The notes: generated by a model not told the origin, from the letters alone. Positions 1 to 8,840 are shown, numbered from the stretch's first letter. The stretch: DNA of 64,000 nucleotides from Azospirillum sp. TSO22-1 (GCF_003116015.1 NZ_LGQZ01000013.1:80663-144662); one strand, 5' to 3'. Translations and numbers: made by a program.

Positions 1-413
1 TCGCGCGCCCGGTCGGCGTCGGCCGGCGTGCCGCCCAGCGGCGACAGCAGGTCCACCGCCAGCGCCACGAAGCCGTCGGCGGCGAAACGGCGCGCCACGT
101 CCTCGATGTGCGGGTTGAGGCCGCGGTTCTCGTGGATGACGATCACCGCCGGCGCGCGCTCCGCCGTCTTCGGCCGCGCGAGGTAGCCGCGGACGTCGCC
201 GGTGGCGCCCTGGAACGTCACGTTTTCGACGCTGATTCGCGGGTCGCCCGGTTCCACCACCGCCGCGCGGGCGTAGTTCGGCTCGATGGCGGCCAGCACG
301 GCCGGCACCGCGGCGGCGGAGCCGAGCAGCGCCGTCAGCCGCTCCAGGAACACCCGGCGTGGCAGCGGCGCGTGCGTGTACTCGTCGTAGAGGTCGATGA
401 TCGTCTGGTCCAT
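1..413 (-). CDS. Dienelactone hydrolase family protein, N-terminal part (runs off the window)
   Basis: The first 137 codons are visible, starting at ATG 411-413; the rest lies before base 1. After about 50 residues that include an Arg-Arg-x-Phe-Leu stretch and an Ala-rich hydrophobic run (possible twin-arginine export signal), the alpha/beta-hydrolase core begins. It contains the HENRGL motif, typical of dienelactone hydrolases, and the following helix of the DLH domain. The catalytic Cys/Asp/His would lie in the missing part. DLH enzymes hydrolyse dienelactone or related esters; the true substrate cannot be told. It is on the same strand as lolD but about 90 bases downstream of it, so cotranscription is possible but not shown. 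Confidence 0.85.
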   Translation of the reverse strand, partial: MDQTIIDLYDEYTHAPLPRRVFLERLTALLGSAAAVPAVLAAIEPNYARAAVVEPGDPRISVENVTFQGATGDVRGYLARPKTAERAPAVIVIHENRGLNPHIEDVARRFAADGFVALAVDLLSPLGGTPADADRAR

Positions 414-501
414 GCGGCTCTCTCCCGTCCCCGCGGTTTTGCGGGCAAGTCTGCCGCACGGACCGGCGATCGCCAATTCACCAAACGGTGAGGAGTGCCG
501 T

Positions 502-1209
502 TCAGACGGTTGCGTGTTCGATCAGCACGCCTTCGTGCATTTCGAGCACGCGATCCATCCGTCGCGCCAGTTCCAGGTTGTGGGTGGCGATCAGCGCGCC
601 GACGCGGGCCTGCCGGACGATCCCTGTCAGCGTAGCGAACACGCTTTCCGCCGTGTGCGGGTCGAGGTTGCCGGTGGGCTCGTCGGCGATCAGCAGGCCC
701 GGCGCGTTGGCCAGCGCGCGGGCGATGGCGACGCGCTGCTGCTCGCCGCCCGACAGCCGCCCCGGCCGGTGGCTGCCGCGCTGGTCGAGGCCGACCATGT
801 GCAGCAGCTCCTTGGCCCGCGCCGCCGCCTCCGACCGCTTCAGACCGGCGATCATCTGCGGCAGCACGATGTTCTCCTGCGCCGTGAACTCCGGCAGCAG
901 GTGGTGGAACTGGTAGACGAAGCCGATGGCCTTGCGGCGGAGCTCCGTGCGCTTGCCGTCGTCCAGCGCCGAGGCGTCGGTGCCGCCGATGCGCACCGTG
1001 CCCGACGACGGCCGCTCCAGCAGGCCGGCGATGTGCAGCAGCGTCGACTTGCCGGCGCCCGACGGCCCGACCAGCCCGACCAGCTCGCCCGGCCGCACGG
1101 TCAGCTGCACGCCGCGCAGCACCTCCAGCTTGGTGCCGCCCTGCTCGAAGGTGCGCACCACGTCCCTAAGCTCAAGCATCGGCTGTTCCAGCATCGGCCC
1201 CTCACTCAT
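502..1209 (-). CDS. lolD: Lipoprotein-releasing ABC transporter ATPase LolD
   Basis: 235 residues. This is the ATPase of the inner-membrane complex that extracts outer-membrane lipoproteins and hands them to LolA. Walker [10 protein letters not shown] lies at about 48-56, the ABC signature LSGGEQQ at about 152-158, and Walker B LLIADEP at about 172-178, followed by the D-loop NLDP. Length is normal for the family. The start ATG overlaps the end of lolC by 8 bases, so the two are translationally coupled. A second in-frame Met at residue 6 is an alternative start. The MacB/FtsE ATPases are related, but the adjacent LolC/E-type permease settles the call. Confidence 0.95.
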   Translation of the reverse strand: MSEGPMLEQPMLELRDVVRTFEQGGTKLEVLRGVQLTVRPGELVGLVGPSGAGKSTLLHIAGLLERPSSGTVRIGGTDASALDDGKRTELRRKAIGFVYQFHHLLPEFTAQENIVLPQMIAGLKRSEAAARAKELLHMVGLDQRGSHRPGRLSGGEQQRVAIARALANAPGLLIADEPTGNLDPHTAESVFATLTGIVRQARVGALIATHNLELARRMDRVLEMHEGVLIEHATV

Positions 1210-2449
1210 AGCGCAGGGCCTCCACCGGATCGAGCCGCGCCGCCCGCCAGGACGGGTACACCGTGGCGGCGAAGGACAGGCCGAGCGCCATCGCCGTCAC
1301 CTGCGCCACCTCGCCCCAGTCGATCTTCGCCGGCAGCTGCGAGAGGAAGTAGATCTCCGGCGAGAACAGCTCGGTGCCCGACAGCATCTGGATGAACTGC
1401 CGGATGCTCTCGATGTTCTGGCAGAACACCACGCCGAGGATCAGCCCGCCCACCGTGCCCATCACGCCGACCGAGGCGCCGGACAGCAGGAAGATGCGCA
1501 TGATCATGCCGCGCGTGGCGCCCATGGTGCGCAGGATGGCGATGTCGCGCCCCTTGTCCTTCACCAGCATGATCAGGCTGGAGATGATGTTGAACGCCGC
1601 CACCATGATGATCAGCGACAGGATCAGGAACATCACGTTGCGCTCGACCTGCAAGGCGGTGAAGAAGCTGGCGTTCGACTGCTGCCAGTCGACCACGCGC
1701 CCGATGCCGGCCACCGCCGGCTGCAGGGCGGCGCGCTGCGCACGGATCTGCACGGGGTCGGCGACGAACACCTCCAGCGAGGTCACCGCCTCGCCGGTGC
1801 GGAAGAACAGCTGCGCCTGCTCCAGCGGCATGAAGATGAAGGAGTTGTCGTACTCGAACATGCCGACGTCGAAGATGGCACCGATGTTGTAGGCGCGCAT
1901 GCGCGGCACGGTGCCGAAGGCGGTGGCGTTGCCCTGCGGCGCGATCAGTGTGATCTGGTCGCCGACCGACAGGCCCAGGCGCTGCGCCATGCGGATGCCG
2001 ATGGCGACGTTGTCCTCGCCGAAGGCGTCGGCGGTGCCGCGCAGGATGTGCCTGGACAGGGTCGGCCGCACCCGGAAGTCCTCCGGCCGCACGCCGCGCA
2101 CCACGGCGCCGGACGCGATGCCGCGCACGGTGACCAGCGCCTGCCCCTCCACCGTCGGCGTCACGTTGGTGACGCCCGGCACCTGCCGCACGCGGTCGGC
2201 CAGCGCGTCGAAATCGGTCAGCGGCCCCGGCTGCGCCGAATAGACGTTGAGGTGCCCGTTGAGGCCGAGCACGCGCCCCAGCAGCTCCGCCCGGAAGCCG
2301 TTCATCACCGCCATGACGATGATCAGCGTCGCCACCCCCAGCCCGATGCCGAGCAGCGAGAACCACGCGATGACGGAGATGAACCCCTCCTGCCGGCGGG
2401 CGCGGAGATAGCGCATCGCGACCATGCGTTCGAACGCGGAGAAGATCAT
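1202..2449 (-). CDS. lolC: Lipoprotein-releasing permease, LolC/LolE type
   Basis: 415 residues from ATG 2447-2449 ([15 protein letters not shown]). Longer upstream frames are unlikely, because family members begin with this short cytoplasmic helix. There is one N-terminal membrane segment (about 24-46), a large periplasmic MacB-like domain, and three C-terminal membrane segments, the standard LolC/E topology. It pairs with LolD, with an 8-base overlap. Only one permease gene is present, as is usual in alphaproteobacteria where a LolCE-like protein probably acts as a homodimer (sometimes called LolF). The start has no strong Shine-Dalgarno sequence. Confidence 0.93.
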   Translation of the reverse strand: MIFSAFERMVAMRYLRARRQEGFISVIAWFSLLGIGLGVATLIIVMAVMNGFRAELLGRVLGLNGHLNVYSAQPGPLTDFDALADRVRQVPGVTNVTPTVEGQALVTVRGIASGAVVRGVRPEDFRVRPTLSRHILRGTADAFGEDNVAIGIRMAQRLGLSVGDQITLIAPQGNATAFGTVPRMRAYNIGAIFDVGMFEYDNSFIFMPLEQAQLFFRTGEAVTSLEVFVADPVQIRAQRAALQPAVAGIGRVVDWQQSNASFFTALQVERNVMFLILSLIIMVAAFNIISSLIMLVKDKGRDIAILRTMGATRGMIMRIFLLSGASVGVMGTVGGLILGVVFCQNIESIRQFIQMLSGTELFSPEIYFLSQLPAKIDWGEVAQVTAMALGLSFAATVYPSWRAARLDPVEALRYE

Positions 2450-2531
2450 GGGGGGCGGTGTTCCGGAGTTGCGGCCGGCTGCCGGACGGCAGCGCTCAAG
2501 CGTAGATACGTGCCGCACGCCGGATGCGCAA

Positions 2532-2574
2532 GCGCGGCGCGGACCGGGGCCGCCCTGCCCCGGCCCGCCGCGCG
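2532..2574. repeat. Long GC-rich inverted repeat between lolC and the peroxiredoxin gene
   Basis: Arms beginning gcgcggcg and ending cgccgcgc pair over about 18 bases with a few mismatches around a short loop. There is no T-run on either strand directly after it, so it is not a classic intrinsic terminator. It may still act as an RNA 3'-end or stability element for the peroxiredoxin transcript, which ends at 2609. Confidence 0.5.
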
Positions 2575-2608
2575 ATGCTCAGCACCCCTCTTTCAATGGG
2601 CCCCGCCG

Positions 2609-3277
2609 TCAATGCAGGGTGCCGGGCTGCGGAACCATGCGGATATAGGGCTTGGGCGCCGTCCAGCCGCCGGGGAACTTCTGGCGGGCCTGCTCGTCCG
2701 ACACGCTGGGGACGATGATGACGTCGTCGCCCTCCTTCCAGTTGGCGGGGGTGGCCACCTGGAACTGGGCGGTGAGCTGGCAGGAATCCAGCAGCCGCAG
2801 CACCTCGTCGAAGTTGCGGCCGGTGCTCATCGGGTAGGTGAGCATCGCCTTGACCCGTTTGTCCGGGCCGATGACGAACACCGAGCGCACGGTGGCGTTG
2901 TCGGCCGGCGTGCGGCCTTCCGAGCTGCTGCCGGCGTCCTCCGGCAGCATGTCGTAGAGCTTCGCCACGGCGAGGTCGCGGTCGCCGACCAGCGGATAGG
3001 TCACGGCGTGGCCCTGCGTCTCCTCGATGTCCTTCAGCCACTTGGTGTGGTTGTCGACCGGATCGACGCTGAGGCCGAGGATCTTGCAGTTGCGCTTGTC
3101 GAACTCTGGCTTGAGGCCGGCCAGATAGCCCAGCTCGGTGGTGCAGACCGGGGTGAAGTCCTTGGGGTGCGAGAACAGGATGGCCCAGCCGCTGCCCATC
3201 CAGTCGTGGAACCTGATCGTGCCCTGCGTCGTCTCGGCGGTGAAATCCGGAGCTTCGGAGTTGATCCTCAGCGACAT
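2609..3277 (-). CDS. 1-Cys peroxiredoxin (Prx6 type)
   Basis: 222 residues, the usual length for Prx6-type enzymes. The peroxidatic cysteine is Cys45 in DFTPVCTTE, and the conserved C-terminal dimer domain follows (ending near WTAPKPYIRMVPQPGT). These enzymes reduce H2O2, alkyl hydroperoxides and peroxynitrite in the cytoplasm using thiol donors. The start ATG is preceded by AGGAGG at 6-base spacing. It diverges from the metallo-hydrolase at 3528 across a 250-base gap, so shared control in a thiol or peroxide stress response is plausible but not shown. It lies inside the otherwise common alphaproteobacterial proS-lolC-lolD neighbourhood. Confidence 0.93.
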   Translation of the reverse strand: MSLRINSEAPDFTAETTQGTIRFHDWMGSGWAILFSHPKDFTPVCTTELGYLAGLKPEFDKRNCKILGLSVDPVDNHTKWLKDIEETQGHAVTYPLVGDRDLAVAKLYDMLPEDAGSSSEGRTPADNATVRSVFVIGPDKRVKAMLTYPMSTGRNFDEVLRLLDSCQLTAQFQVATPANWKEGDDVIIVPSVSDEQARQKFPGGWTAPKPYIRMVPQPGTLH

Positions 3278-3527
3278 GGTATCCTCCTACCCGCCACCCC
3301 CGTTCGGGGCATGGCGCTCTCAAGGGTGAACCGTTCGCGGGTGATGGGGCGCAGTGTGCGGCGGCGCGCGCTTGAGCGTCAATTCGACCGATGGGGCAAC
3401 CTCCATCCCGACGGCGTACCTCGTTTTCCACGGGGCGCGGACGGGCCTGCGCTTTGTCCCGATTGCCATTCCCCGCCGCCCGGAGCGAAAGTGGGGTGCT
3501 GAAGAAAACCACAGGTGGGAGCGGCCG

Positions 3528-4388
3528 ATGCCCGCGCTCGTCCAGCCTTTCTTCCACGCGCCAACCTCCACGGTGAGCTACGCCGTGTACGACCGGCCGG
3601 GCGGCATCGCCGCGGTCATCGATTCCGTCCTCGACTTCGACGCCGCCGCCGGCCGCACCGGCACAGGCTCGGCCGACGCCATCGCCGCCTTCCTGGCGGA
3701 GCACGGGCTGACGCTCGACTGGATCCTGGAGACGCACATCCACGCCGACCATCTGTCGGCGGCCCCCTACCTGCAGCGCCGGCTCGGCGGGCGCATCGGC
3801 ATCGGCGCCGGAGTGACCCAGGTGCAGGAACATTTCGGCAAGATCTTCAACGACCCGCTGTCCTTCCGCCCGCAGGGCCAGCCCTTCGACCGGCTGTTCG
3901 CCGACGGCGAAACCTTCGCGGTCGGCACACTGCAGAGCCGCGTGCTGCACACGCCGGGTCACACGCGGGACTCGGTGAGCTACCTCATCGACGACGCGGT
4001 GTTCGTCGGCGACACGCTGTTCATGCCGGACGGCGGCACCGCGCGCTGCGACTTCCCCGGCGGCAGCGCCGCCGAGCTGTTCGGCTCGATCCGCCGCCTG
4101 CTGGCGCTGCCGGAGGGAACGCGGCTGTTCGTCTGCCACGACTACGCCCCGGGCGGGCGGGTGCACGCCTGGGAGACCACGGTGGCCGAGCAGCGCCGGG
4201 CCAACATCCACGTGCGCGACGGCGTCGACGAGGCCGCCTACGTGGCGCTGCGCACCGCCCGCGACCGGACGCTGCCGATGCCGGCGCTGATCATCCCGGC
4301 GGTGCAGGTGAACGCCGCGGCCGGGCGCCTGCCACCGCCGGACAGCAACGGGGTGGTGTACCTGAGGGTGCCTGTGAACGTGCTGTAG
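3528..4388 (+). CDS. MBL-fold metallo-hydrolase, persulfide dioxygenase/Blh-like
   Basis: 286 residues from ATG 3528, preceded by GGTGGGA. The metal-binding motif THIHADH lies at 69-75 (His70, His72, Asp74, His75), a third ligand lies in HTPGHTRDS, and further ligands in FVGDTLF and CHDYAPGG. The arrangement and length match the ETHE1/Blh group of glyoxalase II-like proteins, which includes persulfide dioxygenases and hydrolases of sulfide stress operons. No rhodanese domain is attached and no sulfide-responsive regulator is next to it. Divergence from the peroxiredoxin suggests a role in thiol homeostasis (inference). Substrate is uncertain. Confidence 0.85.
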   Translation: MPALVQPFFHAPTSTVSYAVYDRPGGIAAVIDSVLDFDAAAGRTGTGSADAIAAFLAEHGLTLDWILETHIHADHLSAAPYLQRRLGGRIGIGAGVTQVQEHFGKIFNDPLSFRPQGQPFDRLFADGETFAVGTLQSRVLHTPGHTRDSVSYLIDDAVFVGDTLFMPDGGTARCDFPGGSAAELFGSIRRLLALPEGTRLFVCHDYAPGGRVHAWETTVAEQRRANIHVRDGVDEAAYVALRTARDRTLPMPALIIPAVQVNAAAGRLPPPDSNGVVYLRVPVNVL

Positions 4389-4406
4389 AGGGCTTCCCCT
4401 ACCCCG

Positions 4407-5720
4407 TCAGCGCGCCAGCTTCGCCAGCGCGCTCTCCTCCGACAGCTCCTCGCGCTCGCCGGTGGCGCGGCGCTTCAGCTCGACGACGCCGTTCTTCAGG
4501 CCGCGCGGGCCGACCACGAGGTGCCACGGCAGGCCGATCAGGTCCATGTCGGCGAACTTCACGCCCGGCCGCTCGTCGCGGTCGTCGTACAGCACCTCGA
4601 CGCCCTGGGCGCGCAGCTTGACGTACAGCTCCTCGCAGACGCGGTCGGTCTCGGCGTCGCCGGGCTTCAGGTTGACGAGGCCGACGTTGAAGGGCGCCAC
4701 CGCGTCCGGCCAGATGATGCCGTTGTCGTCGTGGCTGGCCTCGATGATCGCCGCCACCAGACGCGACACGCCGATGCCGTAGCTGCCCATCTCCACGTGC
4801 ACCGGCTCGCCGTTCGGGCCGGCGACGGTGGCGTTCATCGGCTTGGAGTACTTTGTGCCGAAGTTGAAGATGTGGCCGACCTCGATGCCGCGCGCGCTCT
4901 CCAGCCGCTCCGCCGGCACCGGGCAGGTGGCCGCGTCGTGCTTCTCGTCGGTGGCGGCGTAGATCGAGGTGTACTTGTCGAAGAACGGCTGCAGGTCGTC
5001 CTTGTAGTCCGGCGCGTCGGCCAGCACGTCGAGGTCGAGCCAGGCCTTGTCGCAGAACACGCCGCTCTCGCCGGTCTCGGCCAGGATGATGAACTCGTGG
5101 CTGAGGTCGCCGCCGATGGGACCGGTGTCGGCGCGCATCGGGATCGCCTTCAGGCCCATGCGGGCGAAGGTGCGCAGGTAGGCCAGGAACATCGCCTGGT
5201 ACGAGCGGCGCGCGCCCGCCGGGTCGATGTCGAAGGAGTAGGCGTCCTTCATCAGGAACTCGCGGCCGCGCATCACGCCGAAGCGCGGGCGGACCTCGTC
5301 GCGGAACTTCCACTGGATGTGGTAGAGGTTCAGCGGCAGCTGGCGGTAGCTGCGCACGAACGTGCGGAAGATGTCGGTGATCATCTCCTCGTTCGTCGGG
5401 CCGTAGAGCATCTCGCGCTCGTGCCGGTCGGTGATGCGCAGCATCTCCTTGCCGTAGTCATCGTAGCGCCCGCTCTCCTTCCACAGGTCGGCCGACTGGA
5501 TGGTCGGCATCAGCAGTTCCTGGGCGCCGGCGGCGTCCTGCTCCTCGCGGACGATCTGCTCGATCTTCTTCAGCACCTTGTGGCCGAGCGGCAGCCACGC
5601 GTAGATGCCCGCCGACTGCTGGCGGATCATCCCGGCGCGCAGCATCAGCCGGTGCGAGACGATCTGCGCCTCGGTCGGGGTTTCCTTGAGGGTCGGCAGG
5701 AAGAAGGAGGAGAGCCGCAT
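4407..5720 (-). CDS. proS: Prolyl-tRNA synthetase (short alphaproteobacterial form)
   Basis: 437 residues, class II synthetase charging tRNA-Pro. Motif 2 and surroundings are present ([20 protein letters not shown]), motif 3 lies near [13 protein letters not shown], and a C-terminal anticodon-binding domain follows. The roughly 180-residue INS editing insertion of the E. coli enzyme is absent, as is typical of alphaproteobacteria, where Ala-tRNA(Pro) is usually cleared by a separate ProXp-ala protein. It ends 18 bases from the convergent metallo-hydrolase gene. The start ATG at 5720 is followed by [13 protein letters not shown], the family N-terminus. Confidence 0.96.
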   Translation of the reverse strand: MRLSSFFLPTLKETPTEAQIVSHRLMLRAGMIRQQSAGIYAWLPLGHKVLKKIEQIVREEQDAAGAQELLMPTIQSADLWKESGRYDDYGKEMLRITDRHEREMLYGPTNEEMITDIFRTFVRSYRQLPLNLYHIQWKFRDEVRPRFGVMRGREFLMKDAYSFDIDPAGARRSYQAMFLAYLRTFARMGLKAIPMRADTGPIGGDLSHEFIILAETGESGVFCDKAWLDLDVLADAPDYKDDLQPFFDKYTSIYAATDEKHDAATCPVPAERLESARGIEVGHIFNFGTKYSKPMNATVAGPNGEPVHVEMGSYGIGVSRLVAAIIEASHDDNGIIWPDAVAPFNVGLVNLKPGDAETDRVCEELYVKLRAQGVEVLYDDRDERPGVKFADMDLIGLPWHLVVGPRGLKNGVVELKRRATGEREELSEESALAKLAR

Positions 5721-5783
5721 GACGGAATTCCAAGTCGCTCGGGTCTGAGGGTCAGCGACTTTAGGAACCCGCCGCGCGCTTGT

Positions 5784-6197
5784 CTACCGAACCGTTCTGC
5801 ACAATGCGACCAGCTCCGCCTCGCTGGCGGCGTTCAGCGGCTGGCCGTTGAAGAACATGCGATTGCCCTGGACGGTCAGCCGGCCGACCTCCGCCGTCCG
5901 CGGCAGCGCGCCGGCTCCCGGCGTGGCGAACCCCAGCCGGCGGGCGAAGTCGAGGGTCACCGGAATCTCGAAGCGGTCCACCGGCACCGCGCCGGCCAAG
6001 CCCGGCAGGTCCGCCGGGGCGACGCGCTTGCCGCGCGCATCGAGGCCAGGCTTGTACTCGACATCCGCCGAGGGCGCGTGACGCGGCAGGTAGCGGCAGA
6101 CGGCGATGTCGAACGGCGGCGCCTGCGCCGCTGCGGGCACCGCGGACAGCATAAGGCTCAGCAGAACGGCGGCGTCAGTCCTGCACCGTGACCGCAC
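5784..6197 (-). CDS. Small exported protein of unknown function
   Basis: 137 residues. An Arg-rich n-region, a hydrophobic core (AAVLLSLMLSAVPAAA) and an AQA cleavage site near residue 25 predict Sec export. The mature protein is about 112 residues with two cysteines (in VCRYLP and ALCRTV) that could form a disulfide. I recognise no domain. The start ATG overlaps the end of the upstream gene by 23 bases; an in-frame internal Met (MLSAVP) would give a shorter protein without overlap but would spoil the signal peptide. It is probably cotranscribed with the 6175-7068 gene. Confidence 0.7.
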   Translation of the reverse strand: MRSRCRTDAAVLLSLMLSAVPAAAQAPPFDIAVCRYLPRHAPSADVEYKPGLDARGKRVAPADLPGLAGAVPVDRFEIPVTLDFARRLGFATPGAGALPRTAEVGRLTVQGNRMFFNGQPLNAASEAELVALCRTVR

Positions 6198-7068
6198 TGG
6201 GCATCGCCTTCCAGTAGATGGAGAGGTAGGGCATGCCCTTCTCCGCCTCCTCCTGGGAGCGGGCCGACTGGCGGATGTACTTGCCGATGTAGGTCTTGTT
6301 CACGTGCTCGAGATCGATCGCGCACTTGATGACCAGCATCTCGCCGACGCGGTCGGGCAGGTTGAACTGCCACTTCTGCAGGGCGTCGTTCAGCACGCCG
6401 GCCTTGGCCTGCTCCTTGCCCTGCACGACGAACTCCTGGTGGTGGTACTGGCTCAGCTCCTTGATCGCCGAGGCGATCTTGCCGGGCTTGGTGCGCACCA
6501 GCGCCTTGAACACCCGGGTGTCGTCGCGAAACAGCGGCAGGTAGCCGCGCTTGTCCGCCAACTGGTTCAGCATGGTGTAGAGGCCGGCCATGACGCCGCC
6601 CTCCTCCTCGCCGCCGTCGTTGGGTTTGGACTCGGGCTTGGCGGCGTTCTTGCGGCCGAACAGCGAGGCGAGGAAGCCGCCCTTCTTCTTTTCCGTCTCC
6701 TGCGCGGCGGAGGGAGCCGACGCCTTGCGCTCGTCCCACAGCGCGTCCCAGGCGTAGTCCCAGGCGGGGAACACCACGTTGTTGCGGTCGTCCAGCACGG
6801 TCTGCAGGTACTCGCGCCCGTCCTTGGCCCAATCCACGTCGCCGACGATGGCCCGCACCGGACGGCGGCTGAGCACGACCGGGAAGATGCCGACCCGCAC
6901 CACCTCGCTGTAGATGTCGAGGAACGACGGCGTCTGCGCGAACGGCAGAGGCGCGCACGGACGGCGGTCGGGCTGCAGCAGCTCCATGTTTTTCCTGGTG
7001 CGCTCCAGCAGCTCGGTCAGCAGGACCGAGGAAAACTGTTCGAACCGTTCGCTTTCGGATACGGCCAT
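6175..7068 (-). CDS. Conserved-looking cytoplasmic protein of unknown function
   Basis: 297 residues from ATG 7066-7068, preceded by GAGG at 5 bases; an upstream ATG at 7083 in the same frame overlaps this Shine-Dalgarno sequence and is less likely. There is no signal peptide or membrane segment. The N-terminal two-fifths carry mixed alpha/beta sequence. A charged low-complexity linker rich in Lys, Glu and Gly lies at roughly 145-180, and a helical C-terminal part follows (from about 185). It resembles no family I can name. It has its own apparent promoter upstream and is followed by an overlapping small exported-protein gene. Confidence 0.75.
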   Translation of the reverse strand: MAVSESERFEQFSSVLLTELLERTRKNMELLQPDRRPCAPLPFAQTPSFLDIYSEVVRVGIFPVVLSRRPVRAIVGDVDWAKDGREYLQTVLDDRNNVVFPAWDYAWDALWDERKASAPSAAQETEKKKGGFLASLFGRKNAAKPESKPNDGGEEEGGVMAGLYTMLNQLADKRGYLPLFRDDTRVFKALVRTKPGKIASAIKELSQYHHQEFVVQGKEQAKAGVLNDALQKWQFNLPDRVGEMLVIKCAIDLEHVNKTYIGKYIRQSARSQEEAEKGMPYLSIYWKAMPSAVTVQD

Positions 7069-7096
7069 GGATGCCTCGATCACTCTCCCTTGCGCA

Positions 7097-7145
7097 CCAT
7101 AGGCCAGGGCGGCCGTCCGGTGCCAGCGCCTATGGAAGGCGCATC
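7097..7145. repeat. Inverted repeat in the 5' leader of the 6175-7068 gene
   Basis: Perfect 8-base arms, ccataggc at 7097-7104 and gcctatgg at 7138-7145, are separated by 33 bases. It sits about 30-75 bases upstream of the start codon and downstream of the putative -10 box, so it would be in the mRNA leader. It could be an operator or an RNA stem. Confidence 0.4.
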
Positions 7146-7190
7146 ACGCGAACATCATCCGCGGTCGTTCATCTCGCCTCATGGCATTTG

Positions 7191-7218
7191 ATTCTACTAC
7201 ATTAAAAAAATCCTAAAA
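7191..7218 (-). promoter_or_regulatory. Putative promoter of the 6175-7068 gene
   Basis: Reading the minus strand, TTTTAG (7213-7218), 16 bases, then TAGAAT (7191-7196). The -10 matches the consensus at 5 of 6 positions; the -35 is poor. It lies in an A/T-rich patch (7180-7260) that stands out from the GC-rich surroundings and would give a leader of about 115 bases. Confidence 0.4.
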
Positions 7219-7362
7219 GACCCTTCACGAACAAATCACTTTTCGGTCCGGAAACGGGACAGGAAATATCAACCGCCAGCGCCGCCGGCAACCGCACAAA
7301 GTGAGGGCCGCGGGCGGGTGCCGCGCGGCCCGAGTCTAGGGAGGAATCGCCACCAGGCGTAG

Positions 7363-7384
7363 GAAAAGGGGATGCGCCCTTTTC
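7363..7384 (-). terminator. Hairpin, possible tag terminator
   Basis: GAAAAGGG and CCCTTTTC pair over 8 bases around a 6-base loop, about 105 bases beyond the tag stop codon. The T-run is inside the stem rather than after it, so termination is uncertain. The rest of the 7069-7490 gap holds no convincing gene: the frames there have no ribosome site or recognisable product. Confidence 0.4.
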
Positions 7385-7490
7385 TGTGATGAATACTGCG
7401 CCAAACCTTGATGAAAGGCAAGACCACGAGCGAGTTAACGCCAGTTGCCAACACATTTTCTTGGGTTTTGCTGATCGACTGTGCGATTGC

Positions 7491-8096
7491 TCATGCAACG
7501 GGCAGCAATTTGCCTGCATCGCGGGCATCATAGCCGGTGAAGCCCTGGCGCATGGCGGCCATCCAGGGCGGGTTGCGCGCCTCCACCACCGCCCAGACCG
7601 GACAGCCCGGGTGGTGCGCGCCGGGCAGGTAGCCGAGACTCATCAGGAACTCGCCGACGATCTCCCCGCCGGTGAAGCGGAAGTTGCGCTTGAACAGCTT
7701 GACCCACTCGGCCTTGGGCAACGGGTGGTGCGCCGCCAGCCAGCCGGCGAAGGAGCCGTGCTGCGGGCGCAAGGCGACGATGCGCCGGGCGTTCTCGATG
7801 GCGGCGTCCACCTTCAGCCGGTTGCGGATGATCCCGGAGTCGGCGAGCAGCCGCGCCCGCTCCGCCTCGCCGTACGCGGCGACGCGGTCGATGTCGAAAG
7901 CGTCGTAGGCGGCGCGGAACGCGTCGCGCTTCTTCAGGATGGTCAGCCACGACAGGCCGGCCTGGTTGATCTCCAGCACCAGCCGCTCGAACAGCAGGGA
8001 ATCGTCGCTGGTGGGGAATCCATACTCGGTGTCGTGGTAGGGGGCGTGGAGCGGATGGCCGGGCGCGGCCTCGCAATAGGTCTGGGCAGCCACCAC
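7491..8096 (-). CDS. tag: DNA-3-methyladenine glycosylase I
   Basis: 201 residues. It removes 3-methyladenine from alkylated DNA in base excision repair. The conserved YHDTEYGFP segment near residues 20-28, the LSWLTILKKRDAFR helix, and the C-terminal HHPGC part of the zinc site (His and Cys four apart, with Cys8 as N-terminal ligand) are all present. The start is taken as GTG 8094-8096 with GGGAG about 5 bases upstream; the next codon is also GTG. It stands between DUF1467 and the unknown genes, where other alphaproteobacteria usually have proS directly, so it looks like part of a local insertion. Confidence 0.93.
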   Translation of the reverse strand: MVAAQTYCEAAPGHPLHAPYHDTEYGFPTSDDSLLFERLVLEINQAGLSWLTILKKRDAFRAAYDAFDIDRVAAYGEAERARLLADSGIIRNRLKVDAAIENARRIVALRPQHGSFAGWLAAHHPLPKAEWVKLFKRNFRFTGGEIVGEFLMSLGYLPGAHHPGCPVWAVVEARNPPWMAAMRQGFTGYDARDAGKLLPVA

Positions 8097-8130
8097 GTCA
8101 TCTCCCCCGCTTCGCTGGTTGCAGGGGAGT

Positions 8131-8379
8131 CTACATCCCCTTGGCCATGTCGCGGAACGAAATCAGGTCGGAGTTGTACAGCAGCACGATGCCCAGCGTG
8201 ATCACCGCCGACAGCGCGGTGGTGACGGCGAACTTGCGCAGCAGCATGGGCTTCTGCGGCGCGCTGTCGGCCATGCCGGGCTCCGCCCGCTCCGGGGTGC
8301 GGACACCCCAGGGCAGGACGGCGAAGAGGACCGTCCACCACACCGTGAAGAAGATCGCGCCGATGGTGACCGGTCCCAT
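8131..8379 (-). CDS. DUF1467 family small membrane protein
   Basis: 82 residues with two membrane segments: about 4-24 (IGAIFFTVWWTVLFAVLPWG) and about 52-68. The sequence GVRTPE after the first segment is characteristic of DUF1467. Function is unknown. It is nearly always found next to mce and proS in alphaproteobacteria. It follows mce by 9 bases and is probably in the same transcript. Confidence 0.85.
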   Translation of the reverse strand: MGPVTIGAIFFTVWWTVLFAVLPWGVRTPERAEPGMADSAPQKPMLLRKFAVTTALSAVITLGIVLLYNSDLISFRDMAKGM

Positions 8380-8388
8380 GGGATGCCC

Positions 8389-8793
8389 CTACGCCTGTTC
8401 GAGTTCCACCAGGGTGCCGCAGAAGTCCTTCGGGTGCAGGAACAGCACCGGCTTGTCGTGCGCGCCGATCTTCGGCTCGCCGTCCCCGAGCACGCGCGCG
8501 CCCTGCGCCTTGAGCTGGTCGCGCGCCGCCAGGATGTCCTCCACCTCGTAGCAGATGTGGTGGATGCCGCCGGACGGGTTCTTCTCCAGGAACGGCGCGA
8601 CGGGGGACTTGTCGCCCAGGGGGTGCAGCAGCTCGATCTTGGTGTTGGGCAGGGCGACGAAGACGACGGTGACGCCGTGCGGCGGCAGGTCCACCGGCGC
8701 CGAGACCTGGGCGCCGAGCGTGTCGCGGTAGAGCGCGGTCGCCGCCGGCAGGTCCGGAACGACGATGGCGACGTGGTTGAGCTTGCCGATCAT
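8389..8793 (-). CDS. mce: Methylmalonyl-CoA epimerase
   Basis: 134 residues, a vicinal-oxygen-chelate fold enzyme interconverting (2S)- and (2R)-methylmalonyl-CoA in propionyl-CoA catabolism. The N-terminal LNHVAIVVPD, the central GIHHICYEVEDI and the C-terminal FLHPKDFCGTLVELEQ supply the conserved metal-binding His and Glu residues of the family. Length is standard. It lies downstream of rnj and upstream of DUF1467 on the same strand, in the conserved alphaproteobacterial order. Confidence 0.94.
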   Translation of the reverse strand: MIGKLNHVAIVVPDLPAATALYRDTLGAQVSAPVDLPPHGVTVVFVALPNTKIELLHPLGDKSPVAPFLEKNPSGGIHHICYEVEDILAARDQLKAQGARVLGDGEPKIGAHDKPVLFLHPKDFCGTLVELEQA

Positions 8794-8840
8794 GTGAGTT
8801 CCCCGATGTCTTCTTTTTTATGGAGCGGTCCAACCTACCG

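Noticed and set aside
926..3502. Very long plus-strand open frame (over 850 codons) opposite lolC and the peroxiredoxin gene
   Set aside because: It is antisense to well-supported genes, its product is rich in His, Arg, Gln and Ala as expected of a high-GC shadow frame, and it matches no family. Similar frames opposite nuo, lon, clpX, mfd, recG and hss were dropped for the same reason.
7202..7531. 109-codon minus-strand open frame downstream of tag
   Set aside because: It overlaps tag, has no ribosome site and no recognisable product, and lies in an A/T-rich regulatory gap.
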